From a virus, in IMG/VR virus record IMGVR_UViG_3300035670_000960, positions 1-30,072 of that record: a stretch of 30,072 nucleotides of DNA; one strand, given 5' to 3'. The position numbers and the translations under genes are program-made. The notes under the pieces were generated by a model. The model worked only from the letters and a program-made list of their open reading frames with translations, did not search any database and was not told the DNA's origin. Shown in pieces: positions 14,385-22,880 of this stretch (position 1 is the first letter of the stretch; every line of letters begins with the position of its first letter).

Positions 14385-16502
14385 ATGAGAGACAAGATGA
14401 AAGACGACTACGAAAACGTCGGAATCATGCAAGGGTTCCTTGACGATATGGGAGAAGAAGAGGACGCCCTCGAAGAGGAAGAGGGGTCTGATGAGGCCGT
14501 GGCAGCCAAGATGCTCGATCGGCGCGTCGACTCCCCTGAGATCCTCATGAACAACCTCCGCGGCGACATGCGCTCCGTCGATGCGCGTCGCGAAGAGCTT
14601 GCCGATTTGGTAGGCTACGAGGCCGCGTCCGAGACCCCCGAAACCGTCCTTGCGATGCTCCAGCCGGTGCTCGCGCAGGGCGGCGGGATTGGCGCGCTCC
14701 CCCAATCAGGGCCCATGGCCCAAGGGCCACAACCTCCGATGCCCCCGCCCCCGGGGGGAGCCATGGGAGCTCCTCCTCCTGGCGCTCCGCCCCTTCCTCC
14801 TGGTGGAGCCGCACCGCCTCCTGGCGGTGATATGGCCGCACTCCTTGCTGCTGGACCTCCTCCCGGGGGCGGTATGGCACCTCCGGGTCCCATGGTGGGA
14901 CCTGACGGACAGCCGATTCCGCCGGAAGGCATGCCGCCGATTCAAATGAAGGACGGCGGGCTTGTCCAGCGTTTTCAAGACGGGTCCGATGAGGAGGGCG
15001 TGACCCCGGCTGACGAAAGGAGTACTGCCGCGGGCATGCTCTACTCTCCTGAGATGGTCAATGCGGCGCAGATGGCGGCGATGGGTTCGCTGTTCCAGAG
15101 TCCGCAAGAAGTTCCGACACTCGAGTCGGCTATGAAGGCGCGGTTGCCGGAATACGAGCGGCTGCTTGGGCCGGATCGCAAGGCGACGCAAGCGAACATG
15201 CTGTTCGACGTTGCAGGTGCTGCCCTTAACTTTGCCGCGAACCGCGGCCCACGGGGCGAGGCGCTGCGAGGCTCGCCGTTGTCACGTTTGGCGGGGGCGT
15301 TCAGCGAACTTCCGGCCGCTATTCAGAAGCGCGTCAATGACATCGAGACGACTCAGCGTCAGCTCAAACTCTTGGCATTGCAGGCGGGCGAGAAGGACCG
15401 TGACGAGATCCAGCAGATCAACACCAAGCTTGCTTCAGAGAAGCGTTCGGTGCTCAACACCATCCTCTCTGCCGATGCCAAGTTCCGTGCTTCGGAACGT
15501 CGTGGCGCAGGCAGCCCGTTTGGCAAGGCCGACTGGGAAATGAACGTCTTCAACACGCCGGGGCTTGCCGAGCGGTATGCCGCGGGGCAGACGACGCCGC
15601 AGGAGAACCAGCTTCTCGCATCGGCGATCACAAGCTACACCGAGCCACGGTATCAGCCTGTTCTCAATCCTGATTCGGGGTTGCCCACTGGAAAATTCAG
15701 TACATTACCCGGTAAAAGACTTCCGCAGTTTATTAAGGAAGCACAGGCGCTGCGTAAAAACGGTAATGTCCCAGCGGGGACGTCCATCACGCTCAATCGC
15801 GAATCTACCGTTGAACGTCCTACTCGTGATGAAATGTCCCCGGGTGAGATGGTTGAAGCCCCCGCGCCATTGCTCTCGCCGGGCGGTGAACAGCCGACGG
15901 TGGCGGGTACCGCAGAACCTTCAGATCGCCCTTCGGGGGAACCCGCATTGTTGCCGCGTGAAGTGGCAATGGCCGCCCCTGTGTCGCTATGGCGTGATCG
16001 TGCAAAGATCGCAGGCCCCTTCGCGGCTGTTTACGCAGGAGTCTCAAAAACTCCTGGCCTTGGGGATCCAATGCGAGAAATCACCCTCGCTCGTTCTCAA
16101 GCAGAAATTATTGCCAAAGAGCTCAACGAGGCATTCATTAAGAGTGCTGCTAACAGCGTGACAGAGCAGAAAATGATCAATGAGATATTGAACATTAAGC
16201 CTGCCGTGCTTACAGACCCTGAAACATACGGTACGCAGTTGATCGCTCTTGCAACAACCATGGACCAGTTGATCGACGAAAATCGTAAGAAATCGGATAT
16301 CAGCGAAGGATCGCTTGGCGCTTCGTTATCTCCTTCCCAGCGCACAGAGGCCAGGGCGAAAGTTTCGTTCCTAGAAAGAATGCGCGGCAGTTTAGGCCTT
16401 CCGCCTGCCGTGTATAGTGAGGAAGAGATTGCTAGACTTCCGCCTGACGTCACAGAAGTTCTGTGGATGGGCAGAGTTCCGGCGAAAATTAGGGACCGAT
16501 AA
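14385..16502 (+). CDS. large virion protein with acidic and Pro/Gly-rich N-terminal region
   Basis: A 705-residue protein; AAGGGA (14373-14378) lies 6 bases before the ATG. Residues 23-35 are almost all Asp/Glu. Residues 45-90 (VDSPEILMNNLRGDMRSVD then ELADLVGYEAA) form a segment I recognise from conserved environmental phage virion proteins. Residues about 105-185 are a disordered Pro/Gly/Met linker, followed by MKDGGLVQRFQDGS. A long helical part (RVNDIETTQRQLKLLALQ to about residue 370) and a moderately charged C-terminus follow. There is no enzymatic motif or clear membrane span. Its location between the other giant genes points to a component of the same internal or tail assembly (inference). 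Confidence 0.7.
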   Translation: MRDKMKDDYENVGIMQGFLDDMGEEEDALEEEEGSDEAVAAKMLDRRVDSPEILMNNLRGDMRSVDARREELADLVGYEAASETPETVLAMLQPVLAQGGGIGALPQSGPMAQGPQPPMPPPPGGAMGAPPPGAPPLPPGGAAPPPGGDMAALLAAGPPPGGGMAPPGPMVGPDGQPIPPEGMPPIQMKDGGLVQRFQDGSDEEGVTPADERSTAAGMLYSPEMVNAAQMAAMGSLFQSPQEVPTLESAMKARLPEYERLLGPDRKATQANMLFDVAGAALNFAANRGPRGEALRGSPLSRLAGAFSELPAAIQKRVNDIETTQRQLKLLALQAGEKDRDEIQQINTKLASEKRSVLNTILSADAKFRASERRGAGSPFGKADWEMNVFNTPGLAERYAAGQTTPQENQLLASAITSYTEPRYQPVLNPDSGLPTGKFSTLPGKRLPQFIKEAQALRKNGNVPAGTSITLNRESTVERPTRDEMSPGEMVEAPAPLLSPGGEQPTVAGTAEPSDRPSGEPALLPREVAMAAPVSLWRDRAKIAGPFAAVYAGVSKTPGLGDPMREITLARSQAEIIAKELNEAFIKSAANSVTEQKMINEILNIKPAVLTDPETYGTQLIALATTMDQLIDENRKKSDISEGSLGASLSPSQRTEARAKVSFLERMRGSLGLPPAVYSEEEIARLPPDVTEVLWMGRVPAKIRDR

Positions 16503-16504
16503 GC

Positions 16505-19500
16505 ATGGCAACGCCTTCTGATCGTTTTCGGTTTGAAAACCTCACACCGGAACAGGTGTCGACTGTTCGCACATACATGTCGGATGTAGGGCTCGACCCG
16601 CAGTTCGCGATGAATCCGAACACGTTTAACACGCTGCCTGTTGACAAAAGGCAAGCCTTGTTCGCTCAGTTGCCGCGCATGACGCCGACAGCCGCCGCTC
16701 CTGATGTCCCCGTAACACGCATTGGAAATCGAAAGTTTGAAGAGGAACCCTCTGCGGTTGATAAAGCCAGTGTTGCTGCAATGGCGCCTGTTACGGCATT
16801 GGCTGCGCAAGCTGCCCCATCTCAAAATCTTCCGCCCAGCCTAGTCCCTATCGTTACTCCTGGAACGGAATCTTTGATGGGCGTGATCTTTGATCCGCTT
16901 CGTGAAGAAACCCCTCCGCTTCCGCCTTCCTTGACGCCTATTGGCCCCACGGTAGGAGAGAAGGCGGGACAGGTTGGCCTTGGCCTCGCAGAAGGCGCCG
17001 TGCGCTACGGCACTCCTGCCGCTGCTGCCGCTGCTGCCTTTACAACGACCGCTCCGTACGCGGCGATGATTCCTGTCCCGCATGCCTATGCAATTCCAAT
17101 CCTTGCGGCCGCTGGGGCGTATGGCGGAACGTATCTGCTGAGTGACACGCTTGCCGATTTCTTTCCTTCTCCGCCGCGAGAGGATCTTGTCCCCTACCGT
17201 GAAGGAGGCATTACCGCAGGAGGCATCCTCGGATCCGCGCCGTCTTCACTCCTTGTGCGTGCGCCTTCCGCCGTCTTTGTCGGAAACAACGTCGGCTCTC
17301 GCATTCACAAGTTGATCACCTACACTCCGGAGTTCGCCCGCCGCAGCCCGAAAACCTACCTGGGCATTGAAGCGCTCACCGCGGGCTCTGCCGGTCTGGC
17401 TGGCGGCGCTGCCGAAGCGTTCTACCCTGGTGAAGCCGGGATGCGCTTTGCCTCTGAGTTTGGCGCGAGTGTGTTTACTCCAGGCAAGTTGTTGTTGAAC
17501 GGCATCAATGTCGGGTACAACACGACCAAAAACATCATCTCGCGTCAGTTTAACGAAGGCGTTGTCGATCAGGGCCGGGCCAATCGTCTGTATGGCATCC
17601 TAGATGGGGTCCTCAAAGAATCCGCCCCGATCCGTGAACTCGAGCAGCTCGGCACCCCCGAGGCCTTGCAGAAGGCCTCCTTCCTGCGTGAGCGTTACTA
17701 CAAGAACCTCATCAAGCAGCTTGAGAAAGACTTCCCGCCGGATGCGAAACCGACCGCGGCTCAAGCGACAGGCGACCCGGGCCTTTCGATCCTTGAATTG
17801 AGCCTCGCCCGTGGCGATCCGATGTTCAAGTCGAAGGTGGAGAACCAGGCGCTGCTGGCCATGCGGGCACAGCAGTCGTTGATTCAGTCACTGCAAAATG
17901 TCGGCAGTCCAGCCGCACTACGTGCTGCCGCAGAAATGCAAGCTGGATTGTACGACAGCATGATCCTGGGGCGTATCGGCATTGCCGAACGCACTGCAAA
18001 GGACGCGGTATCGCGCATTTCAAGAGACGACCCCAGCAGCCGTATGCTGATCGGGGATGTCATCAAGAACAATGTCAACCAAGCGCTTGACGATGCCCGG
18101 GCCTATGAAAAGAAGCTTTGGGGCGAGGCGTTTCAGCAAAGCATGCGCGTGCGCAAGGGAGAGGTTGTCCCAAAGACGCTTGTTCCCAAAGGCACGTTGA
18201 CCACGTTCCTTGATATGGCGTCCAACATGACGCCTGAGCGTTATTCGGCACTTCCCGCCGAGTTGCGTTCAATCATGGGGCGTTTGGGGGTCAACGACGT
18301 GGCGATCGCCTCGTACAAGCGAGGCATGCGTACTCCGGAATACCTTGAAACTGGAAAAGTTCCCGAGGAGTTTTTGATTGGCGGCCTTCGAGAAGGACGC
18401 GGCGGCAAGGTGATTTACGAGCCGCTTGGAAAAAAGACCCCGGTGGACGAGCTTATCCGCATCCGTGGCGACCTGTTGGGCTGGGCGCGTGATGCGTCCT
18501 CGAGCACGGGCCAGCGCTCCCCGCAGGACGCCCGTATGTTTGGCATGCTTGCGGAGTCGGTTCTTGATGACTTTGCGCAGCTCAACACCAAAGCCTACGA
18601 CCGTGCACGTCAGTTCTCGCGTTCGCTGAACGATAACTTCACCCGCAGCTATGCGCGCGACATCACAGCGGTCACAAAGGCCGGTGCAGAGCGCATTCCA
18701 CCGGAAATCCTCGTCAGTCGGATGTTTGGACGCGACAGTGATTTGACCTATGCTCGTATGGAGCAGATCGAAGACGCTGTAGGTTTGTTCGGACGGCAGT
18801 ACGACGCACTGACAGAGCAGCTTGCCCAACTTCGCGCGGCCAAAGCGCCACCGACACAGATCGCGATCGTCCGACAGCAGCTCAAGGACATGGAGCCGCT
18901 GGCTAATATCTCCAAGGATCGGGTGATTTCCGTCACGGATGCTATGGAGCGTGTGCTGCGCTTGGCGATGACGGATCCGACCATTGTTAACCCGCGCACG
19001 GGGCGCGTTAACGAGCAGGCGCTCGCCAATTGGATGACGCGTAACCAGGCCAATCTGGAGAAATTTGGGTCGCTGAAGAACGATCTGAAAAACGCGCTCG
19101 ATGCAGAGACGGCGCTTGCTGCGCTTAACGACCCGAATTCCGCCGCCGCTCGGCAACTGCGTAACCAAGAAGCCTTTGCTGCCGTACTGGCAGGCGGGGA
19201 GAAGCCCAGTGCTGCGGTTTCTGACATCTTGACGAGCCGAACTCCAGTTTCTGGGGTGCGACAGCTCATCGAGGTGGTAAATAAAGCAGGGGACAACCGC
19301 CAGTCGGCCATGGATGGGCTGAAATCATCCATTTTGGAGTGGGCGTACACCAAGGCCGGCGGTACGGGTAACCAATTCAGCGTCAAAGCCTTCGACGACA
19401 ACCTCTTCAAGCCTCTCGCCCCGGGGCAGCCGTCGATCATCAACGTACTGCGCACGCAGGGCTTGATGACGTCCGATGAAGTCAAAAACATCCGCCGTTT

Positions 19501-20152
19501 GCTCACCCCAATGCGGCGTATCGAAGAGGCAAAGGGCAATCGGGCGTTCCTCGAGAACGTCATGGGCGGAGGCAATCCGCTTGACGCTTTTGCCGTGCGC
19601 TTTATTGCCTTGCACCTCGGCTCAGGCGCGATTCCAAGTGGCCCAGGCTCGCTTGCCGCGGCCAGTGCCGTGTCGAACACCGCCCAGCAGATCTTCAATC
19701 AAATGCCACGGCTCAATGCCCTGGCGGCACTCAAGGAAGCCGCGGCGGATCCGAAGGTCATGGCCGCCCTGCTGCGCAAGGGCCGTACGGACGAAGAGAA
19801 AATGGCCTTTTTGCGCGACGTGCAGTCGCAGCTCAGTGCCTCTGGCATCCTCATGCAGTCAGCCCAGCGCGGCACGATTCCGGCGCTCAACGTCACGGAA
19901 GAGCAAAAGGCCGACACTGCCCGCCGCCGCGAAGAAGCCCGTCGCACTCGCATGACCCCGCCCGCTCCAGCGACTCGTGGGATGCCGGGAATGCCTGCTG
20001 GCCAGGGCGGACCGCCGCCGGGAGGCCCTCCTCCGACCAGTGGTGGCCCGCCGTCCTCGCAGAGCCGGATGATGCTCCAGCAGCTCTTCCCGAACGACGC
20101 GATTACGGGGGCGGCTGCGATGCAGGCGGGGATGCCGCCGATGCCTGGCTAA
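16505..20152 (+). CDS. very large virion protein, candidate internal/ejection protein
   Basis: A 1215-residue protein, the largest here. AGGGA lies 9 bases before the ATG. A charged N-terminus (FRFENLTPEQVSTVRTYM) leads to an Ala-rich hydrophobic region at about 165-215 (TPAAAAAAAFTTTAPYAAM and IPILAAAGAYGGTYLL) that could enter a membrane. From about 330 to 1130 it is mostly helical and charged, which fits a long internal protein. The C-terminus has a Pro/Gly linker and then SQSRMMLQQLFPNDAITGAA, an ending I recall from very large phage virion proteins. I see no lytic transglycosylase motif. As the last gene of the late run, it overlaps the convergent nuclease gene by 50 bases. Ejection function is inferred from size and composition, not homology. 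Confidence 0.75.
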   Translation: MATPSDRFRFENLTPEQVSTVRTYMSDVGLDPQFAMNPNTFNTLPVDKRQALFAQLPRMTPTAAAPDVPVTRIGNRKFEEEPSAVDKASVAAMAPVTALAAQAAPSQNLPPSLVPIVTPGTESLMGVIFDPLREETPPLPPSLTPIGPTVGEKAGQVGLGLAEGAVRYGTPAAAAAAAFTTTAPYAAMIPVPHAYAIPILAAAGAYGGTYLLSDTLADFFPSPPREDLVPYREGGITAGGILGSAPSSLLVRAPSAVFVGNNVGSRIHKLITYTPEFARRSPKTYLGIEALTAGSAGLAGGAAEAFYPGEAGMRFASEFGASVFTPGKLLLNGINVGYNTTKNIISRQFNEGVVDQGRANRLYGILDGVLKESAPIRELEQLGTPEALQKASFLRERYYKNLIKQLEKDFPPDAKPTAAQATGDPGLSILELSLARGDPMFKSKVENQALLAMRAQQSLIQSLQNVGSPAALRAAAEMQAGLYDSMILGRIGIAERTAKDAVSRISRDDPSSRMLIGDVIKNNVNQALDDARAYEKKLWGEAFQQSMRVRKGEVVPKTLVPKGTLTTFLDMASNMTPERYSALPAELRSIMGRLGVNDVAIASYKRGMRTPEYLETGKVPEEFLIGGLREGRGGKVIYEPLGKKTPVDELIRIRGDLLGWARDASSSTGQRSPQDARMFGMLAESVLDDFAQLNTKAYDRARQFSRSLNDNFTRSYARDITAVTKAGAERIPPEILVSRMFGRDSDLTYARMEQIEDAVGLFGRQYDALTEQLAQLRAAKAPPTQIAIVRQQLKDMEPLANISKDRVISVTDAMERVLRLAMTDPTIVNPRTGRVNEQALANWMTRNQANLEKFGSLKNDLKNALDAETALAALNDPNSAAARQLRNQEAFAAVLAGGEKPSAAVSDILTSRTPVSGVRQLIEVVNKAGDNRQSAMDGLKSSILEWAYTKAGGTGNQFSVKAFDDNLFKPLAPGQPSIINVLRTQGLMTSDEVKNIRRLLTPMRRIEEAKGNRAFLENVMGGGNPLDAFAVRFIALHLGSGAIPSGPGSLAAASAVSNTAQQIFNQMPRLNALAALKEAAADPKVMAALLRKGRTDEEKMAFLRDVQSQLSASGILMQSAQRGTIPALNVTEEQKADTARRREEARRTRMTPPAPATRGMPGMPAGQGGPPPGGPPPTSGGPPSSQSRMMLQQLFPNDAITGAAAMQAGMPPMPG

Positions 20153-20822
20153 GGAAGCGTTCAACACGCTCGAGCCACGCTGCTTTGTAGCGATCGAACT
20201 CAGCTCCGCTGGTGCTGAACTCCTGCGTGCCGCCCGTTTGTAGCGAGATCAGCACGTAGCCGTGTTTGATTGTGGTGCCATGCACCACATCGTGCGCGAG
20301 TGCATACGCTGCGAGCTGGTGGAAATAGTCCTCGATCCACTCGTGCTTCTTGGGCTTCAGCGACTGCTTGAAGTCGACAATGGCAGGATTGCCGCGGTAT
20401 ACGCCCACCAAATCGGTGGTCCCTGCGTACTTATCGGGGTAGTACAACGGCACTTCCGAGCCCCAGATCTCGTTCAGGTTCATGAAGTACTCGTTGATGA
20501 GCCGATAGCCCATCTCATAGCCCTTGACCATGAGCCAGTTGGTAGGGCGCGGCAGATCCCGGTACGCGATCATCCGCTCGATCACCGCGTGCATGTGCGT
20601 CCCGACCGCGGCCGCCTCGTTTTTGATCCGGTTCGCTTCTGCCTCACCAACCCTCGCGGCCCACGCGTCAAGGCTGCTCTTGTCCTTCGTACCCGACAGC
20701 ACTGTCGTAACGCTAGGCAATGCAGGTGCATTACCGTAGACGTACCGCCGGCCCTCTGGCGCATCGATTCGCTTGAGTTTTTCGTACTTGTACAGCCGCC
20801 GAAGCGGGATCAAATCAACCAC
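20103..20822 (-). CDS. PD-(D/E)XK nuclease (RecB/Cas4-like exonuclease fold)
   Basis: A 239-residue nuclease. Motif I is GTHMHAVIER (residues 74-83), an acidic residue sits at Glu123, motif II is GTTDLVG (Asp137), motif III is IVDFK (Asp150, Lys152), and the trailing Q-x3-Y helix is HQLAAY (Gln169, Tyr173). This order is the RecB/Cas4/lambda-exonuclease-type active site, binding a divalent metal and cutting DNA. No CxxC cluster for an Fe-S site is visible, unlike Cas4. The GTG start follows AGGAGA 8 bases upstream, placed in the end of the HNH gene. A Pro/Ser-rich 15-residue tail lies in the antisense overlap with the large virion gene. Probable roles are end processing in recombination or replication, or host DNA breakdown. 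Confidence 0.88.
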   Translation of the reverse strand: MVDLIPLRRLYKYEKLKRIDAPEGRRYVYGNAPALPSVTTVLSGTKDKSSLDAWAARVGEAEANRIKNEAAAVGTHMHAVIERMIAYRDLPRPTNWLMVKGYEMGYRLINEYFMNLNEIWGSEVPLYYPDKYAGTTDLVGVYRGNPAIVDFKQSLKPKKHEWIEDYFHQLAAYALAHDVVHGTTIKHGYVLISLQTGGTQEFSTSGAEFDRYKAAWLERVERFLSQASAASPPASQPPP

Positions 20823-21302
20823 TTACCATCTCCTCGCGTGATCGGGCTTGGTAAATACGGCTTCCTTTGGAGGAATTCCTCGGTTAAGGCGGTAGATGAT
20901 GGTTTTTGGACCAACCCCGCTGACCTCAGACCACTGTTGAACTGTCTTTCGCTCTCCATCAACTTCTACCCATCGGTTAGTCCTGCGATTGTTCCCTTGC
21001 TCCTTTATCGTGGCCCATCGGCAGTTATCGGGGCCATACCCCTTTGTTGAATCAATCCGATCAATAGTTGCCTTTTCAAAGGGAGGAGGCCCCATGTCCG
21101 CTAAAAAACACTCGAACCCAGTCAATCCGTGTTCGCCGTATCGCCAGCGATCGCAAACAGTGATTCCTCTGGCCCCATAGCGAACATAGTCAGGATCGCA
21201 CGGCCGGAGGCACCGTGCTTTTAGGTTCATGAACCGGATATAGAGCTTGGACCACTTCCGTTTTCCGCTTATTTCTCGCGTATGCCCGTGACGCAATGCC
21301 AT
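20823..21302 (-). CDS. HNH-like endonuclease with C-terminal DNA-binding region
   Basis: A 159-residue protein of the common phage family with YGARGITVCDRW, then FLADMGPPP, ATIDRIDSTKGYGPDNCRWAT and EQGNNRR. These are the strand and metal-binding segments of an HNH/His-Me-finger-type nuclease (family assignment from memory). The C-terminal 50 residues (KTVQQWSEVSGVGPKTIIYRL then RGIPPKEAV) look like a helix-turn-helix module as in homing endonucleases. The ATG at 21302 is chosen because a perfect AGGAGGG (21306-21312) lies 3 bases upstream. A longer frame from a GTG at 21347 would overlap the helicase stop and an inverted repeat. Inserted between helicase and nuclease genes, it may be a free-standing homing gene, though no intron or inactive neighbour is visible. 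Confidence 0.82.
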   Translation of the reverse strand: MALRHGHTREISGKRKWSKLYIRFMNLKARCLRPCDPDYVRYGARGITVCDRWRYGEHGLTGFECFLADMGPPPFEKATIDRIDSTKGYGPDNCRWATIKEQGNNRRTNRWVEVDGERKTVQQWSEVSGVGPKTIIYRLNRGIPPKEAVFTKPDHARRW

Positions 21303-21305
21303 AGA

Positions 21306-21312
21306 CCCTCCT
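21306..21312 (-). promoter_or_regulatory. strong ribosome-binding site setting the HNH start
   Basis: AGGAGGG on the minus strand, 3 bases before ATG 21302. It makes the internal ATG far likelier than the upstream GTG at 21347, which has no such site. Confidence 0.75.
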
Positions 21313-21314
21313 GG

Positions 21315-21345
21315 GACATGTGATAAGACAATCCTAACACATGTC
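21315..21345 (-). repeat. perfect inverted repeat before the HNH gene
   Basis: GACATGTG (21315-21322) and CACATGTC (21338-21345) are perfect 8-base arms around a 15-base spacer. Each arm contains the self-complementary hexamer ACATGT, giving two sites 23 bases centre to centre. The right arm touches the helicase stop codon and the left arm lies next to the HNH ribosome site. It could be an operator, or an RNA hairpin that affects HNH translation. Confidence 0.8.
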
Positions 21346-22795
21346 ACTTGATCCAGTCACGTGCGTCTTCCCCTAAGACCATATTGGCTATGTTCATCTT
21401 CTTCTGAAGGGCCTCTACGATTTTTTCGTCCACAGTGTTTGGGGACACCAGATCGATGTATGTCATCTTGTTTGTCTGGCCATACCTATCAATGCGAGCT
21501 TCCGACTGTAGGCGCACCTCAAGATCGTAACTATTCGAGTAGTAGATCATCGTATGTGCGGCGGTCAGCGTCAGGCCGTACCCCCCTGTACGGGGCTGCC
21601 CAACAAAAAACCGCAGTTCACTCTCCATGTCTTGGAAGCGATTTACGATCTCAGCACGCTCCTCTCCCCCCGTATCCCCAAAGTAGGTTGCAACTGAGGT
21701 CATCCCATACTTTTGCGCCAACGCAAGCCGAATAGCCTCTATGTCTTGGCGGAAATGTGCCCATATGATGATTTTTCCACTGGACTCTTCAATGGCGGAC
21801 ATAAGTTCATCCATGCGTCCGTTTCGCAAAGATACGATCTGTCCGTTGTCCAGAGTCACGTGGCCACAGACTATCTGCTGTAACCGCATTATCTGAGTGA
21901 GTACGTTAACCGTACTACTGAGCCCCTGCTCGAGCGTGACAAGCGCCATCTGCACCATCTGGTCATAGGCCTTTCGCTGCTCTGTCGTCAACTCCACCTC
22001 GCGTCGCAAGAACACCTTGTCCGGTAGATCAAAGCATTCCTCTTTCTTGACGCGGAAGCTAAAGCGATCCAGCTTTTCTTTGAGTTCGTCAAGCTTCCTG
22101 TATCCGACGATCTGCTTGAAGCTATGCGTCGCAACGCGCCGCTCGAAGGTCACCGCGTAGCGCGCCTGGAACGCATAGTACGAGGGCGAGTCGAGGCATG
22201 CGTCAGACAGGAACGCGCACTGCTGGTACAGGTCAAGCGGTGATTTCGTCACCGGCGAGCCCGTCATGATGCGACGGTACTTCGCCATTTTGCCTGTTTT
22301 TTCAGTGTTTTTGCTGCGTTTGCTGTTTGGCGTCTTGATCGTCGTCGATTCATCAATCGCCATCATCGCGTTGTGCACGAACAGAAATCTTTGAGCAAAC
22401 TTCGTGCCCTTTGGCGTCGAAAACGCTTCGATGTTCATCACGAGAATTTTCAAGTCCTCAGTGATCTCGAACAACGAATCAAGGGCCTGCTCTTCCGCCT
22501 TGCGTGGCGTTGCTGACCACAACGCTACACGGTAGACCACGTGATCCGGCATGTGTTTAGGGATCTCAATTCCGCTCCAGTTGCGGTACACGCCCTTTGG
22601 CGCCACAATCAACGCCGCGTTGATACGGCCCTGGTCATACAACATCGCAATGTTGTTGATGAGCATGAAGCTCTTACCAGTTCCAGTGTCCGCGAACAAC
22701 GCAGCAACCTGGTGATCCCAGAATCGCTGAAGGTATGCGGCCTGGTGCGTAAAAGGCTTGTTTTTGAATCGATACGTCTGTAAAAATTGGCTCAT
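21344..22795 (-). CDS. SNF2-type superfamily 2 helicase/translocase
   Basis: A 483-residue DNA-dependent ATPase. Motifs in order: Q-like start PFTHQ (14-18), Walker A DTGTGKS (36-42), motif Ia APKGVYRNW, Walker B DEST (148-151, in place of DEAH), motif III MTGSPVTKSPLDLY (177-190). The second RecA domain follows with KIIIWAHFRQD, then TGGYGLTLTAA (motif V) and QSEARIDRYGQ (motif VI). The ending VDEKIVEALQKK is typical of SNF2 proteins. The ATG at 22795 is chosen because the domain begins there; an upstream extension to 22924 would cross the divergent promoter region and the next gene. It leads the minus-strand trio and is divergent from the early operon. Likely roles are fork remodelling, recombination or protein displacement during phage replication. 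Confidence 0.9.
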   Translation of the reverse strand: MSQFLQTYRFKNKPFTHQAAYLQRFWDHQVAALFADTGTGKSFMLINNIAMLYDQGRINAALIVAPKGVYRNWSGIEIPKHMPDHVVYRVALWSATPRKAEEQALDSLFEITEDLKILVMNIEAFSTPKGTKFAQRFLFVHNAMMAIDESTTIKTPNSKRSKNTEKTGKMAKYRRIMTGSPVTKSPLDLYQQCAFLSDACLDSPSYYAFQARYAVTFERRVATHSFKQIVGYRKLDELKEKLDRFSFRVKKEECFDLPDKVFLRREVELTTEQRKAYDQMVQMALVTLEQGLSSTVNVLTQIMRLQQIVCGHVTLDNGQIVSLRNGRMDELMSAIEESSGKIIIWAHFRQDIEAIRLALAQKYGMTSVATYFGDTGGEERAEIVNRFQDMESELRFFVGQPRTGGYGLTLTAAHTMIYYSNSYDLEVRLQSEARIDRYGQTNKMTYIDLVSPNTVDEKIVEALQKKMNIANMVLGEDARDWIK

Positions 22796-22819
22796 GTTGA
22801 TCTCGCTTTCTGACAGGGC

Positions 22820-22848
22820 TTGCAATCCCCGAAACGCGAGTATACACT
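22820..22848 (+). promoter_or_regulatory. candidate early promoter, plus strand (divergent region)
   Basis: TTGCAA (22820-22825), 17 bases, then TACACT (22843-22848), within GAGTATACACTG. The same layout recurs before the gene at 30034. On the opposite strand the overlapping bases 22839-22844 read TATACT, a good -10 element for the helicase operon, so the two divergent promoters may share this palindromic GTATAC core. Confidence 0.55.
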
Positions 22849-22880
22849 GACCCCCTGTTTTGAGAAAGGAGAAATGCCCC

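Noticed and set aside
13037-14395. Long open frame on the minus strand (452 codons)
   Set aside because: It is antisense to the Gln/Ala-rich gene. Its length comes from the CAG/GCG/GGC-rich codons, which rarely give stops in the other strand, and its Leu/Arg-rich product matches nothing I know.
20125-20139. GC hairpin (GGCGG, 5-base loop, CCGCC) at the convergent gene ends
   Set aside because: It lies within coding sequence, the stem is short and there is no T run on either strand.
20262-21050. Plus-strand frame of 262 codons opposite the HNH and nuclease genes
   Set aside because: The two minus-strand genes have clear catalytic motifs and ribosome sites; this frame has neither.
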